The position numbers were made by a program, and so were the translations under genes. Shown here piece by piece: positions 53,246 through 64,000 of a DNA stretch of 64,000 nt. The stretch lies in assembly GCA_036365515.1 (NCBI GenBank), contig CM070876.1:105699810-105763809 (forward strand). Direction: 5' to 3'. Numbering within the stretch: position 1 is the first letter of the stretch; the number at the start of each line of letters is the position of its first letter. The stretch is from Torymus aiolomorphi (taxonomy: Eukaryota > Arthropoda > Insecta > Hymenoptera > Torymidae). The notes beneath the pieces are model-generated. The model was not told the origin of the DNA. It did no database searches and worked only from the letters and a program-made list of their open reading frames with translations.

Positions 53246-55589
53246 AAAAATCGATACTTTGTTTAATCATTTTCATTTTCAGATTATACAATTTTGTCTT
53301 TCGTGAATACTAATGATATTGAAAATAATAAAATAAAAGAAACTGAGTTAAAATTAAGTTTAGGAGGGATAATTACTATATAATATGGAGACTCAAACTA
53401 TATTAATGATAGTCATTTTTTTTATCACGATCCTCCAAAAATTGTATAAATTTTATTTTTGGTGGTATAGCATGCTTCTGGATGTTAGATGCAATTTTGG
53501 AATATACTAGACGTATTCCACCAGTCTTCATAGAGGAAGAAAATAGGATTAAATACAAAAAAAATATTATGGCATAAGGTGTAACAGCCCTTCCCAAACG
53601 CATGGAAGATAGCCACCTCAATCGTCATAGTAAAGTGTTCAAACCACTAGGTTCAGACAAGGTTTATCGAATACTCCCTTTGTGTCCAATTTCAACTTTG
53701 GCCACATCAGAACTAGTTAACGAAACTGCACCAGTGTATATATATTATTTGAATAATCAAAGATCTCAGGAAGTCGACTGATTAAAATAATTATTATTTA
53801 TGAGCATCAATGGGGTAAATCAATTTTTTTAGATAAGTATATTAAATGGCTAAATGTTAAAGGCTAAAATTATTTTAAAACATAAAAGAATTGATACTTT
53901 GTGAGAATTTTTTTATTATTTTTTAGGGATATGTACAAGAAGATTTTTTTGGAATCATTAAAATCTCACAAGTGGATTGGGAAAAGAATCTATAAAAAAA
54001 TCTTTGAATGAATATCAATGGGCAATATCGAGCATGTGTCTTGATAGTATTAGCTAATGTGGGATGATAATATGCATTGTTTTTGCAAAGCTTTCTTTAT
54101 TGCAATGTCTTGTGTCAAGTGAAGTGAATGTGTGAGCTTTTCTGTGTTCATCTTTGTTTTTTACTTAAAGTAATATTTGATACAGACCATAAATTTTCAT
54201 TAAAACATGAGACAATCTATATGGATTCAAAATCAATACAACAAGAATTCCAGCAATGAGTTCATTTTGCATGTGAGCAAATGTTAACAAACAATGGAAA
54301 TTTTAGCATAGAAAAAGAAATATCGGCTATTTGTGAAATAACTTGTTTTTGTAACATAAAACCATGACGTTTTCCAGTGAAATAAATTTATGGACTTTTA
54401 TGTCAATAAAAAGTACAGATCATTTTGCATATTTAGATAAAAGTGTTGTTTAATACAGAGCATAAATGGCTAAAATAAAAGAAGTGGATAAATAAGTGAA
54501 TTTATTAAAAAAACGTATTCAAAATAAATTGATGCTGTGTCTCTGTTAAGACTGTATCTTATTTTCATAGATAACTAACTTTAATTGTTTGTGATTTAAG
54601 TTAGTTGTTATGATAGGAGTTGAACATGTGATGGTGTGAATCAATCGTTATTATGCATTGAGGCCACCAAAAGATTATGTTCAAGTCTGTAAAAGCACGC
54701 AACCTTCTGTAGTAAAGACAAAAAGAAATACTGTTGCAGATATTCTTCTAGCAGAGCCTTGTTCTACTTTATGGTGTTTTATTTTTTGATGCTTTACTGG
54801 CCCTATAATTTCTAAAGGTAAACTAGCATTATTAAAACCCAGAAATAGTGAGATGTAAGATTTTCTTAGATGTTATTTTTTAGAAGTACATCATGCTCAA
54901 GTATTTTATATCAAAAAGTTATATCCATACAAGAATGTCAAGAAAGCTTTTATTCTTAGTGATTTTTAGTTTATAAACTGGTTGTGATTTTTTTTTATTT
55001 ACAAGATTATGTGTGGGTTATTAATTTAAGTAGTTTCAATCAATAATAATTTCAAGAAGTTATATCTACTATAAAAGAATATCGAGAAAGATACTGCCTG
55101 AAGAAATGGAAATCTACAAGCGTCATCTATAAGAAAATAATGTAGAAATATCCTGATCCTGATTTCATTCTCCAATGTGATATACATTCAATAAAAAAAA
55201 AATTCATGAAAAAAGTATTATGAAAACGAAAGAATTAGTTTGATTAGAATACAAGTTTTTAACAATAAGTTTTTCAAAATAAAATAAGAAAATTGTCATT
55301 TTAATAGAAGAGATCATCTATCTAGTTGGAAATCATATTAGTACATTACACTAAAATATTAAAAATATTATTATGATGAAATACTAAAAAATAATTAGAA
55401 CCTGCATAGATACATATTGTAAGTATTGTAGTTTTAAGCTTTATCAAAATTATCAGAAATAGTAAATTAGTGAAGTTAATAGTATTATAATACTAACAAG
55501 AGTTCAAAATTATAATTTTATTTTATTGAATATATAAAAAATGCGTGAAAGCTCATATTTGGAAACTGAAATTGATAATGTAATATATT
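53246..55589. other. AT-rich DNA with scattered decayed coding-like stretches
   Basis: No intact gene. After an acceptor-like TTTCATTTTCAG (53,282) short plus-strand frames read GGIACFWMLDAILEYTRRIP (near 53,460-53,520) and GVTALPKRMEDSHLNRHSKV (near 53,580). Others read LRPPKDYVQVCKSTQPSVVK (near 54,660) and KILPEEMEIYKRHL (near 55,090). I cannot assign them to a family. They may be decayed exons of one or more genes. Confidence 0.35.
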
Positions 55590-56100
55590 AAACTTTGGAA
55601 AAATATGAGAGTAAATGGATGAGTATTTTGTGAGAAAACTTTGTATGAACTTCTGTTATGGAAATTGTAGTTGGTATGAAAACTAAACTTTTTAGTCAAC
55701 TTTAAGTTTCAAGTTTTGTAAAAGCTAGAGGATCAAGTGACAGCAGAAATTTAAATTTAAATTTTGAAAACTGGGCTGTCGTAAAAGCAGCATTGTCAGC
55801 TGGCGTATACCCAAATAAAATTATGTGTAGATAGGAAACGCGTCCAGCTCAGAACCCAGTATGTATTAAGGAGGTATGGAGTATTATTTGCCACGCCTTT
55901 TCAATCATCAAAAAAACAAGCAGCAATGGTTACTCGTAAAGAAATGACCATATGGCTGTGTTCAGAACTTTTCAAATTTGATAAAATAAAAGAACAAAAT
56001 TTGTATCTGCTACTGTTATCAAAATGGTAGGTGATATGAGAACTCAACTTCTTGGCCAACTTTGAGCTTCGAATTTTCTAAATGCTCGAGAGCCAGGGCA
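55590..56100 (+). pseudogene. YTHDC2-like DExH helicase pseudogene fragment, partly duplicated
   Basis: With several stops the plus strand reads WMSIL-ENFV, VMEIVVGMKTKLFSQL, SSFVKARGSSDSRNLNLN and FENWAVVKAALSAGVYPN. These correspond to the C-terminal (OB-fold/helicase-associated) region of YTHDC2-type RNA helicases. At 56,013-56,100 a second diverged copy of the first part appears (IKMVGDMRTQLLGQL, ASNFLNARE). The stops (for example TAA at 55,702 and TAG near 55,831) make it non-coding. It may be a processed or exon-duplicated pseudogene. Confidence 0.6.
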
Positions 56101-56411
56101 TATTTTCTTTATATCTTTAAATAAATACATCTGCAATATATAGTAAATATAATTACATAAAACACATAGTGCTCAGATTCAAATCAACTTTTAAAGAAAG
56201 CAAAAGATGTGCTGGTATATAGAAGTATGTACATTAGAACCTTTTTCTCTGTCAGAAAGTTATGCAGTGAATTTATGAGTCATGTGAGGTGTTGGTGCTA
56301 TAAGCTTTTTATGAAGCATTTGGCCATAGTGATACTGGTCTGGTAACATGCATTCTAGAGTTTGGATTGCATGCATAACATAATCTACATTTCTCTCTGT
56401 ATAAGTGTATA
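56101..56411. other. AT-rich spacer, nothing recognised
   Basis: About 310 bp with no frame, repeat or palindrome that I can support. Confidence 0.5.
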
Positions 56412-56649
56412 TACACGGAGAAAAATTGTGTAGGAAAAATTACTATTTTCTATAGTAACCGTGGGACAGACTCAACTTTTCATGAAAATTACTATAATTT
56501 ATATTAAAAATTGCTATGATTTTGTAACTTTTACTATACAAATATCAATTTTTACCATAAATTGTAGTAATTTTCATAAACATATGAATCAATCCCATGG
56601 TTACTATATAAAAAATAATAATTTTTCCAACACAATTTTTTTTCGTGTA
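56412..56649. mobile_element. TA-flanked MITE
   Basis: CACGGAGAAAAATTGTGT at the left pairs with the complement of the right end ACACAATTTTTTTTCGTG. The arms continue with TATAGTAACCRTGGGA. It is flanked by TA on both sides, about 234 bp. Its end sequence is similar in style to the MITE at 50,846. Confidence 0.75.
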
Positions 56650-56726
56650 ATAATTTAATATATGATGAGAGATAATTCATAAAGGCTCTTTTAAAAAATG
56701 TTGTCAACATTGTAGTGCATAATTCC

Positions 56727-56939
56727 AATTTCTATTTTTTCTCTATTTATTATTGTACACCCAATGGACATTGCTTCGTGTCCAACGTGCCCCGTTAGTG
56801 ACCGTCACGCATAACCTTTTGAATGTTAACATACATAAGAAATGATAAAACAATTGAAAAGGTTTGCGTGACGGCCACTAACGACATGAATCAATATCTA
56901 TTGGGTATACAATAAAGAAAAACAAGAGGTATAAATTGC
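56727..56939. repeat. Hairpin 1 of a three-hairpin cluster
   Basis: ATTGTACACCCAAT...CGTTAGTGACCGTCACGC on the left and its complement ending ATTGGGTATACAAT on the right. Imperfect arms of about 90 bp. Confidence 0.7.
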
Positions 56940-56952
56940 CACATTTAGGAAT

Positions 56953-57189
56953 AAGGCGCGGTCTCCAAGCTTCCACGCCACGCTCCACCGCCACCGCCAC
57001 CGTTGTAGTTCGGGCGTTTCACTACGTTCCAATTTTCTGAAGAGTTGTACCTTACCGATCCAGTATGATATACTATCATGCTGGATCGGTAAGGTAGAAC
57101 CCTTAAGAAAATTAGAATATGAAACGCGTGAACTACAACAGTGGCGGTGGTGGTAAAGCGTGGCGTGAAAGCTTGTGGACCGCGCCTAA
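56953..57189. repeat. Hairpin 2 of the cluster
   Basis: Arms of about 115 bp: AAGGCGCGGTCTCCAAGC to CCTTACCGATCCAG and the complement back to GACCGCGCCTAAG. The centre GATCCAGTATGATATACTATC is almost a perfect palindrome. Confidence 0.75.
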
Positions 57190-57436
57190 GGGGCAATGAA
57201 TGTAAGCGCCGTTCTGCGCTGCTCTGCTCTGCTCTGTTCTGCGCTACTCTGCTCTGCTCTGTTCTGCTCTGCTCTACTCTGCTCTGTTCTGTTCTGCTCA
57301 AACCCGGTCCAATTTCAGTTTAGTTCCGTTTGTAAGCGGCTTTCCCTTTGCTTCTTTCAGAATTCTGGAACGGAGTAGAGCGGAACGGAGCAGAGTAGAG
57401 TAGAGCTGAACGGCCCTTAGTTACATTGCCCCTAAG
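57187..57436. repeat. Hairpin 3 with CTGCT-type microsatellite arms
   Basis: TAAGGGGCAATG and GCCGTTCTGC at the left pair with GTAGAGCTGAACGGC and CATTGCCCCTA at the right. The left arm holds a CTCTG/CTGCT pentanucleotide repeat (57,215-57,300), and the right arm holds its complement in shorter form. It abuts hairpin 2. Confidence 0.7.
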
Positions 57437-57929
57437 TAAGGGAAACACATTTATACGAGTACGTGCTACGTACATGAGCTTATTCCATTTTCTTTTGTCT
57501 ATCGATATTAACAAAGCCGTAAGATATAGCAACAGGAATGTGTATGTAAAATTTTGAATCATTATAATTTAAATCATTAAAATTTGACTGCTTTCACTTA
57601 AATAAATTGATAAATCGTATCATAAATTTTCGCATGGATACCCCCTCTGAAAATTTGAGGCTATAAGTTTCCATCTAATTCCCCAATTTGCGGCTTTTTA
57701 CCGTCGTTCCTTATAAAACGATAGCCTTATTTAGGTTGTGACATGACCTTTAAGGTATTAATTTTAAGCTTACTTTATATCGTTTCGACAAAATTTTTAT
57801 GAAAACAAATGCTTTTTTTAACAAATTTTATTTTGAAATATCTACAGAATCTTCGAAAAATGTTTCCTCCAAAAAGAAAGCAATTAACATTTTTTTCTCG
57901 AAAATATTTGATTTATACATTTATCTAAA

Positions 57930-58115
57930 TTAATTTAAAGTAGAAATAATAAAACTTTCTACGTAAGTATAGAATAAGGCAAGTATAAATTTTTCCTGGA
58001 ATTCATAAAAATAAAAAGAATTATTTTCATGACTTAATAATGTTTTCTCTTTTTCTATAATTTCTTCTACTTTCTGTCTTATTTGTTGGACATGAGCTTT
58101 CATTTCTTTCTTCAA
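57930..58115 (-). pseudogene. Short helical frame in left palindrome arm
   Basis: 61 codons, starting MKKEMKAHVQQIRQKVEEII, then a hydrophobic end. Sequence upstream is coding-like (KKQELKR) but closed by a stop. The mirror copy at 60,320-60,505 differs at few positions. I recognise no family. It may be a decayed exon carried by the palindrome. Confidence 0.35.
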
Positions 58116-60319
58116 TGCCCGTTGCTATCTTTTAAGTTCTTGTTTCTTGCTGTATGGGTCATCATTGTTAATGTTGTTCAGCGTTAGCTTCAATTGTCTT
58201 AATACGTCTTTCTAAAATACACCTGTTGAATGTTTTACCATAGCCAACATGGCGCAGACAAGTCAGTTCTATAATACAGCGTTAAAGCCTGGCCAACGAT
58301 AGTTCACCTTGCCACCATGAGGGTAACATGAAAGATATCAAATCCCAATAAAGCAATAAGCATGGTACTCAGTGGAAGGATGTTTTTTGTATTAAGTCAA
58401 ATTGTTTAACAAACAACAAAAAATAACAAAGAAGACGGTTTTATTATAATAAAGTATTGTTGTGAAAAATTTACTTTTGTTTCTTAAATTTAAAAAATGG
58501 AATCGATAAATTAGTTTGAGGAAGTATCTAGCCAATGAATTGTCTAATGTGTAAAATCTTACACCCGTCGTACAAACATAAAACCTTTTTCTTGTAAACA
58601 TATTGTGGACCCTTTATGAAACGATGGTACATAGTTAGCATCCCTATTTTCCCTTATTCTTTCTCAATTTTGAGCTTTCTATAGTATAATATTACGCATC
58701 TCGGGAGGACAATAGAAGTTTACAGTTGCTCTATAGCAGGGGTGGTCCTCCGTTCTTCCATATATACTTGGCGGGCCCGACGGTTTGCAGTTTAAGATGT
58801 AGACATGGTCATTTTCATGTAAATATTCATATGTTTAAAGATCAGGTAAAAAGTATAAATGGATCGCTTCTGGATATTAAATACTGATCGGTGAATCGAT
58901 CACTGTTTTTAAATAGATAGTGCAAAATGATACAAAGAGGTTGCTCATAAAATGGTTAGTAAAGTGTAATGCCCTTTTCAATATAGACTATAAATTTATA
59001 TGAATTTTTTAGCATTTAAAAAAATACGGACTCAAGGATAAATATGTTAGGTAATAAAAGTAAATCATAATTCTGCACTCAGTACATGTAAGAATACTGT
59101 ACTTAATCGGAATCAGTTAAAAATTAGAGTAAACGTAATTATTTATAGTAGACTCATATAAACATTGTTAATGAATTGATGCAGAAATCTAGTATTCTAC
59201 ATTTATGGAAATAGTCCATCTGTAAACTGCAAACCGACGGGCCCGTCAAGTATGTATAGGAGAACGAAGGACCACCCCTGCTATAGAGCAACTGTAGACT
59301 TCTCTTGTCCTCCCAAGATGCGTAATATTATACTATAGAAAGCTCAAAATTGAAAGCTCAAAAAGAATAAGGGAAAATAGGGATGGTAACTATGTACCAT
59401 CGTTTCGTAAAGGATCCACAATATATATTTACATGAAAAAGGTTTTATGTTTGAACGACGGGTGTGAGATTTTACACATTATCACAACGTGGACGTAAAA
59501 TGTAATTTTACACCCGAGGTACGAAAAGTTCTATTATGTCAGTTAAGTTAACTTACGGTTACTTGACTACAATAAATTGATATCAGTACTTTCTTGTGTT
59601 TAATTTGTATAGAAGAATGAACAAATTTGAATACATTTCTGAGAATAGTAATACAGTTATTTTTCATAACTGTTGTTTGCATAACTTGACTATCGACAAT
59701 TGATATCACAACTTTCGATTGTTTAATTTGCAGGGAACAATGTGAATGTAATTAAATACAATTGGTTGAGGATATATTGGCTCGAAGAAGTAAAAGACTT
59801 TTTCACCAGTATTTATTTGATTTCTTTAAAAAAATCCTAAATATTATTATTGTATAGACAAAAAAACTTCTATACTTGCCTTATTTTATATTTTCGGAAA
59901 GTTTTATATTAACAATATTATTATTTGTACAGTCATGAAAAAAAACCGCTGCCAATTCATTGGCAAGATGCTTCCTCAAACTAATTTATCGATTCCATTT
60001 TTTAGATTTAAGAAACAAAAGTAAATTTTTCACAACAATACTTTATTATAATAAAACTGTCTTCTTTGTTATTCTTTGTTGTTTGTTAAACAATTTGACA
60101 TCTTTCATGCTACCCTCGTGGTGGCGAGGTGAACTATCGTTGGCCAGGCTTTAACGCTGTATTATAGAACTGACTTGTCTGCACCATGTTGGCTATGGTA
60201 AACATTCAACAGGTGTATTTTAGAAAGATATATTAAGACAATTGAAGCTAACGCTGTACAACATTAACAATGATGACCCAAAAATCAAGAAACAAGAACT
60301 TAAAAGATAGCAACGGGCA

Positions 60320-60505
60320 TTGAAGAAAGAAATGAAAGCTCGTGTCCAACAAATAAGACAGAAAGTAGAAGAAATTATAGAAAAAGAGAAAACATTATTA
60401 AGTCATAAAAATAATTCTTTTTATTTTTATGAATTCCAGGAAAAATTTATACTTGCCTTATTTTATACTTACGTAGAAAGTTTTATTATTTCTACTTTAA
60501 ATTAG
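60320..60505 (+). pseudogene. Short helical frame in right palindrome arm
   Basis: Mirror copy of 57,930-58,115 (MKKEMKARVQQIRQKVEEII). It shares the upstream stop. A related stretch (CTTGCCTTATTTTATA) also occurs in the inserted block near 59,875. Confidence 0.35.
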
Positions 60506-60697
60506 TTTAGATAAATGTATAAATCAAATATTTTCGAGAAAAAAATGTTAATTGCTTTGTTTTTGGAGGAAACATTTTTCGAAGATTCTGTAGATATTTC
60601 AAAATAAAATTTGTTAAAAAAAGCATTTGTTTTCATAAAAATTTTGTCGAAACGATATAAAGTAAGCTTGAAATTAATAGTTTTATAAGGAACGATG

Positions 60698-61227
60698 GTA
60701 TTATAGACTATAATTGATTATATTTCGCAGAAATATGTTGTTTTGATTATTTGATAGAAGAGTGATTATTGACTAAAATATGGTTTTTGAAATTATTAAA
60801 ATTTCAACTCCATTACAGGGTTGCGAAAATATTAATTATACCATCATCAATTAAGAATTCGAATTTTAATCGTTAATTAAACCCGCACTTAATTAAGAAT
60901 TAATATTTCAATCGTTAATTACATGGGTAAAATAGCATTCTTGAACATGATATAAATGAAAAACGCGTTGCCGAGTCGGGGAAATTTAGGAAATCCCGAG
61001 TATAGTCTACGGGACATGATCATGCTTTTGCAATGGATGCGCTTTCCTACCGTATAGACTATACTCGAGTTTTCTTAAATTTCTGCGGCGGCTTTGTTGT
61101 TTATATTATATTACAGAATAGTACTTAAAAACTCTAGAAAATGTCCTTGAAGCCTCCTTCTAGAAAATCTGGTCTGGAAACGTTAATTTGGGTCTACGCG
61201 GCACGATCGCATAATCGCTCCAAAAGC
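60698..61227. other. AT-rich spacer with an inverted pair
   Basis: Nothing coding. TCGTTAATTA occurs twice between 60,870 and 60,930. ACTATACTCG-type sequence near 61,000 and 61,065 forms a small inverted repeat (GAGTATAGTCTACGG and CCGTATAGACTATACTC). Confidence 0.45.
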
Positions 61228-62982
61228 AGGATCGTGAATTTTTCGTTCTGGCCATCTTGCAGCAACAAAATATGGTCACTCTCCGAAGTCGCTACGGCAA
61301 AAATTCGCAAAGATACCCGAAAATGATCTGCTAGCTTAATATTAATCTAGCAGATCGTTTGTTTCTCGGAAACGGCTGGAGCAACAAAATCGGGTTTGGC
61401 GTAACAAATTAGTAACAAATTAGTAACAAAATAGTCCGCGTTTCTTTTAATGAATAATCGATTTTTTCTTATCCCTGAAGTCATTGGCGAAGACGTGTAC
61501 TCTGGAAACGGGTCGCTGAAGGTGTCTTTGAATTTTTCGTTCTGACCTACATGCAGCAACAAATTAGCAACATAATATGGTCACTCTCCGAAGTCGCTAC
61601 GGCAAAAAGTCGCCAAGATAGGGAAACATAGTCTGCTAGCTTAATATTAACGTAGCAGACCGCCTGTTTCTCGGAGAGGACTAGAGCAACTAAATCGGGT
61701 TTAGTGTAAAAAATTAGCAACAAATTGGCAACAAAACACTACGTTTTTGTTTTAACGAATAATTCATTTTTTTCCGATCCCTGAAGTCATTGGCCAGGAC
61801 GTGTACTCTGATAATGGGTCGCTATAGGGTTTCCGAATTTTTCACTCCGAGCATTTTGCAGCAACAAATTAGCAACAAAATATTCCCCCTCTCTGAGGTC
61901 GCTAAGGTAAAAACTCGCAAAGATAGGGAAACATGGTCTGCTAGCTTAATATTAACCTAGCAGATCGCTTGTTTCTCGGAAACGGCTGGAGCAACAAAAT
62001 CGGGTTTGGCGTAACAAATTAGCAACAAAGTAGCAACAAAATACTCCGTGTTTATTTTAACGAATAATCGATGTTTTCTACTCCCTGAAGTCATTGGCGA
62101 AGACGTGTACTCTGGAAACGGGTCGCTGAAGGTGTTTTTGAATTTTTCGTTCTGACCATCTTGCAGCAACAAATTAGCAACAAAATATGGTCATTTTTCA
62201 CTCCGAGCATCTTGCAGCAACAAATTAGCAACAAAATATGCCCCCTCTCTGAGGTCGTTAAGGTAAAAACTCGCAAAGATAGGGAAACATGGTCTGCTAG
62301 CTTAATATTAACCTAGCAGATCGCTTGTTTCTCGGAAACGGCTGGAGCAACAAAATCGGGTTTGGCATAACAAATTAGCGACAAAGTAGCAACAAAATAC
62401 TCCGTGTTTGTTTTAACGAATAATCGATTTTTTCTACTCCCTGAAGTCATTGGCGAAGACGTGTACTCTGGAAACGGATCGCTGAATGTGTTTTTGAATT
62501 TTTCGTTCTGACCATCTTGCAGCAACAAATTAGCAACAAAATATGGTCACTCTCCGAAGTCGCTACGGCAAAAACTCGCTAAGATACCCGAAAATGATCT
62601 GCTAGCTTAATATTAACCTAGCAGATCGCTTGTTTCGCGAAAACGGCTGGAGCAACAAAATCGGGTTTGGCGTAATAAATTAGCAACAAATTAGCAACAA
62701 AATACTCCGTGTTTGTTTTAATGAATAATGGATTTTTCTTATCCCTGAAGTCATTGGCGAAGACGTGTACTCTGGAAACGGGTCGCTGAAGGTGTTTTTG
62801 AATTTTTCGTTCTGGCCATCTTGCAGCAACAAATTAGCAACATAATATGGTCACTCTCCGAAGTCGCTACGGCAAAAAGTCGCCAAGATAGGGAAACATA
62901 GTCTGCTAGCTTAATATTAACGTAGCAGACCGCCTGTTTCTCGGAGAGGACTAGAGCAACTAAATCGGGTTTAGTGTAAAAA
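61228..62982 (-). repeat. 300-bp satellite, inverted array
   Basis: Six or so monomers of the same satellite as 51,691-53,245 but in opposite orientation, with A and B types mixed and a partial unit near 62,190. The two arrays enclose about 8 kb. It ends at AAAAATTCCCGTCC. Confidence 0.95.
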
Positions 62983-64000
62983 ATTCCCGTCCTCTAAAGG
63001 TTAAATAATGGTAACGAATCAGCTGCTTTCATAAATGAAAAAATTATTGTTAATATGCTTTTCCAGTCGATATATTTATCTATATAGGAACAGGAACACA
63101 CGTACGATCGTTGCACAATTTGTTTAGCTTTTTGTGTGTCAAAATCTTGAACTCGAGTCCTGGTAGGTCGATGTGCTATAAAAATTAGCCGAAATACAAA
63201 ATTTTTTCACCATACCGTCTGGCTGAAAGTACCACTTTCGCAGTTCGCTCCTGGCTCAAACCGTGATTGTGGTACTTTCGGTAAGGATATGGTAGAATAG
63301 TAATATATAATAGTATATGCGCTATTTCCAAAATTATTCCCCTCTTACGTCTGGAAAAAAATTATAATTTTTTTTAAGGCACCCTCATCAAAGTTTTTCT
63401 TTTTCTTCAAGCTTTTCTGAATGTGAAAATAAATATATACAAGTTCGATTTAATGATATCATTTTTTGGCGACACTTTCAAGTCAATCTTGGATTGAAAA
63501 GAATTGACGGAAATTTCAGCTTTTTTTCTAAACGATGAAACTTGAAAAAAGGATTTAATTTTGAAGGTAGATTTACTGAACAAAGTTTTTTTTGTTCTTT
63601 AAGCCTTTTTGAATGTGAAAAAATTATTTACAAGCCCGATTGAATGGTATACTTTTTGGGCGCCACTTTTTAGTGTGCCACTTATAGAAATTGAATCATG
63701 GTCTTCTAAAGAACGTGATATCGATGCACCCCTCATTTATGAAATCATCAGTTTGGGGGGGGGGGGGGGTATTTTATCAAAATGGTAAAACGTTAGATGG
63801 GTATTTTCTCAGAAAATATACTATCGTTTACAACATTCTCCGAATGTGATACTATAAATTCCGAACAGGAGCTATTCAGAACACACAAGGGATTTCTTTC
63901 GAAAAAACTACCAGAAAACTTTGCGTCTATAAAAATTGAAAATAGATTGTATAAAATTATAAAGATACTTTTTACTAGTAAAATAAAACTCCGAAAAATG
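62983..64000. other. Noncoding DNA with a hairpin, direct repeat and G-run
   Basis: A hairpin at 63,212-63,291 pairs CTGAAAGTACCAC with GTGGTACTTTCGG. A direct repeat of about 190 bp (GAATGTGAAAA...GATTKAATG at about 63,419 and 63,611) follows. A run of 14 G is near 63,756-63,769. No coding frame is recognised. Confidence 0.5.

Larger units (their letters stand above)
57703..60697. repeat. 3-kb imperfect palindrome
   Basis: Left arm about 57,703-58,810 and right arm about 59,205-60,697 are reverse complements (for example CTATAGCAGGGGTGGTCCTC at 58,731 with its complement ending at 59,285). The right arm carries an extra block of about 470 bp (59,482-59,951). The centre (58,811-59,204) is single copy. 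Both arms encode the same short frame. There is no transposase. It could be a large foldback element or an inverted duplication. Confidence 0.8.

Noticed and set aside
53403..53621. 72-codon minus-strand frame as a gene
   Set aside because: No family features. The plus-strand reading looks more coding-like, but it is broken and unassigned.
57196..57378. Frames reading [11 protein letters not shown]
   Set aside because: Translation of the CTCTG/CTGCT pentanucleotide repeat.

Overview
The window looks like repeat-dense nuclear DNA from an insect, most likely a hymenopteran. Evidence is AT-rich sequence with GT-AG introns, R1-, Jockey- and Penelope-type retroelements, gypsy elements with envelope genes, and the first two exons of a host 26S proteasome gene (Rpn2/PSMD1) at 37,547-38,199. 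There is no bacterial gene organisation. Nearly everything else is mobile or repetitive DNA.

Layout. 1-2,694: 3' end of an R1-clade non-LTR element, a CA microsatellite, a Penelope-like remnant with a hammerhead-ribozyme core, and a Jockey-like remnant. 2,700-6,690: a foldback element, a run of six consecutive hairpins, a minus-strand gag remnant with a candidate LTR, and AT microsatellites. 6,698-36,069: two converging copies of one large gypsy-class retroelement. Copy 1 (+) has a 5' LTR (6,698-7,677), gag, pol, a truncated glycoprotein gene and two damaged F-like envelope genes, and stops near 18,334 without a 3' LTR. Copy 2 (-) has both LTRs (35,090-36,069 and 18,549-19,527) and a primer-site candidate. 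It then has gag (split by a nested non-LTR element), pol, a chuvirus-type glycoprotein, at least three small accessory reading frames, a second F-like envelope, a cysteine-rich 3' frame and a polypurine tract. Both copies are inactivated by many lesions, some of them shared.

36,222-37,385 is a compound set of palindromes ending about 160 bp before the Rpn2 start codon. After Rpn2 exon 2 comes a stack of nested elements: a Penelope-like element (41,041-42,215), a Jockey-like element (42,216-49,480), and inside that a complete 6.0-kb non-LTR element with a perfect 15-bp target duplication. 49,530-53,245 holds a 115-bp satellite, split by a TA-flanked MITE carrying a tRNA-like segment, and then a 300-bp satellite. 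The 300-bp satellite recurs inverted at 61,228-62,982. Between the two arrays lie decayed coding fragments (one YTHDC2-helicase-like), a MITE, three more adjacent hairpins and a 3-kb palindrome.

The most unusual object is the gypsy element. Its architecture (gag-pol, a chuvirus-type class III-like glycoprotein, accessory frames, a baculovirus-F-like envelope, a zinc-ribbon frame) resembles a complex retrovirus with two unrelated envelope genes. A splice donor in the LTR and an acceptor directly before the glycoprotein start suggest a subgenomic envelope mRNA. Family assignments come from recognising motifs by eye and have not been confirmed by database searches.
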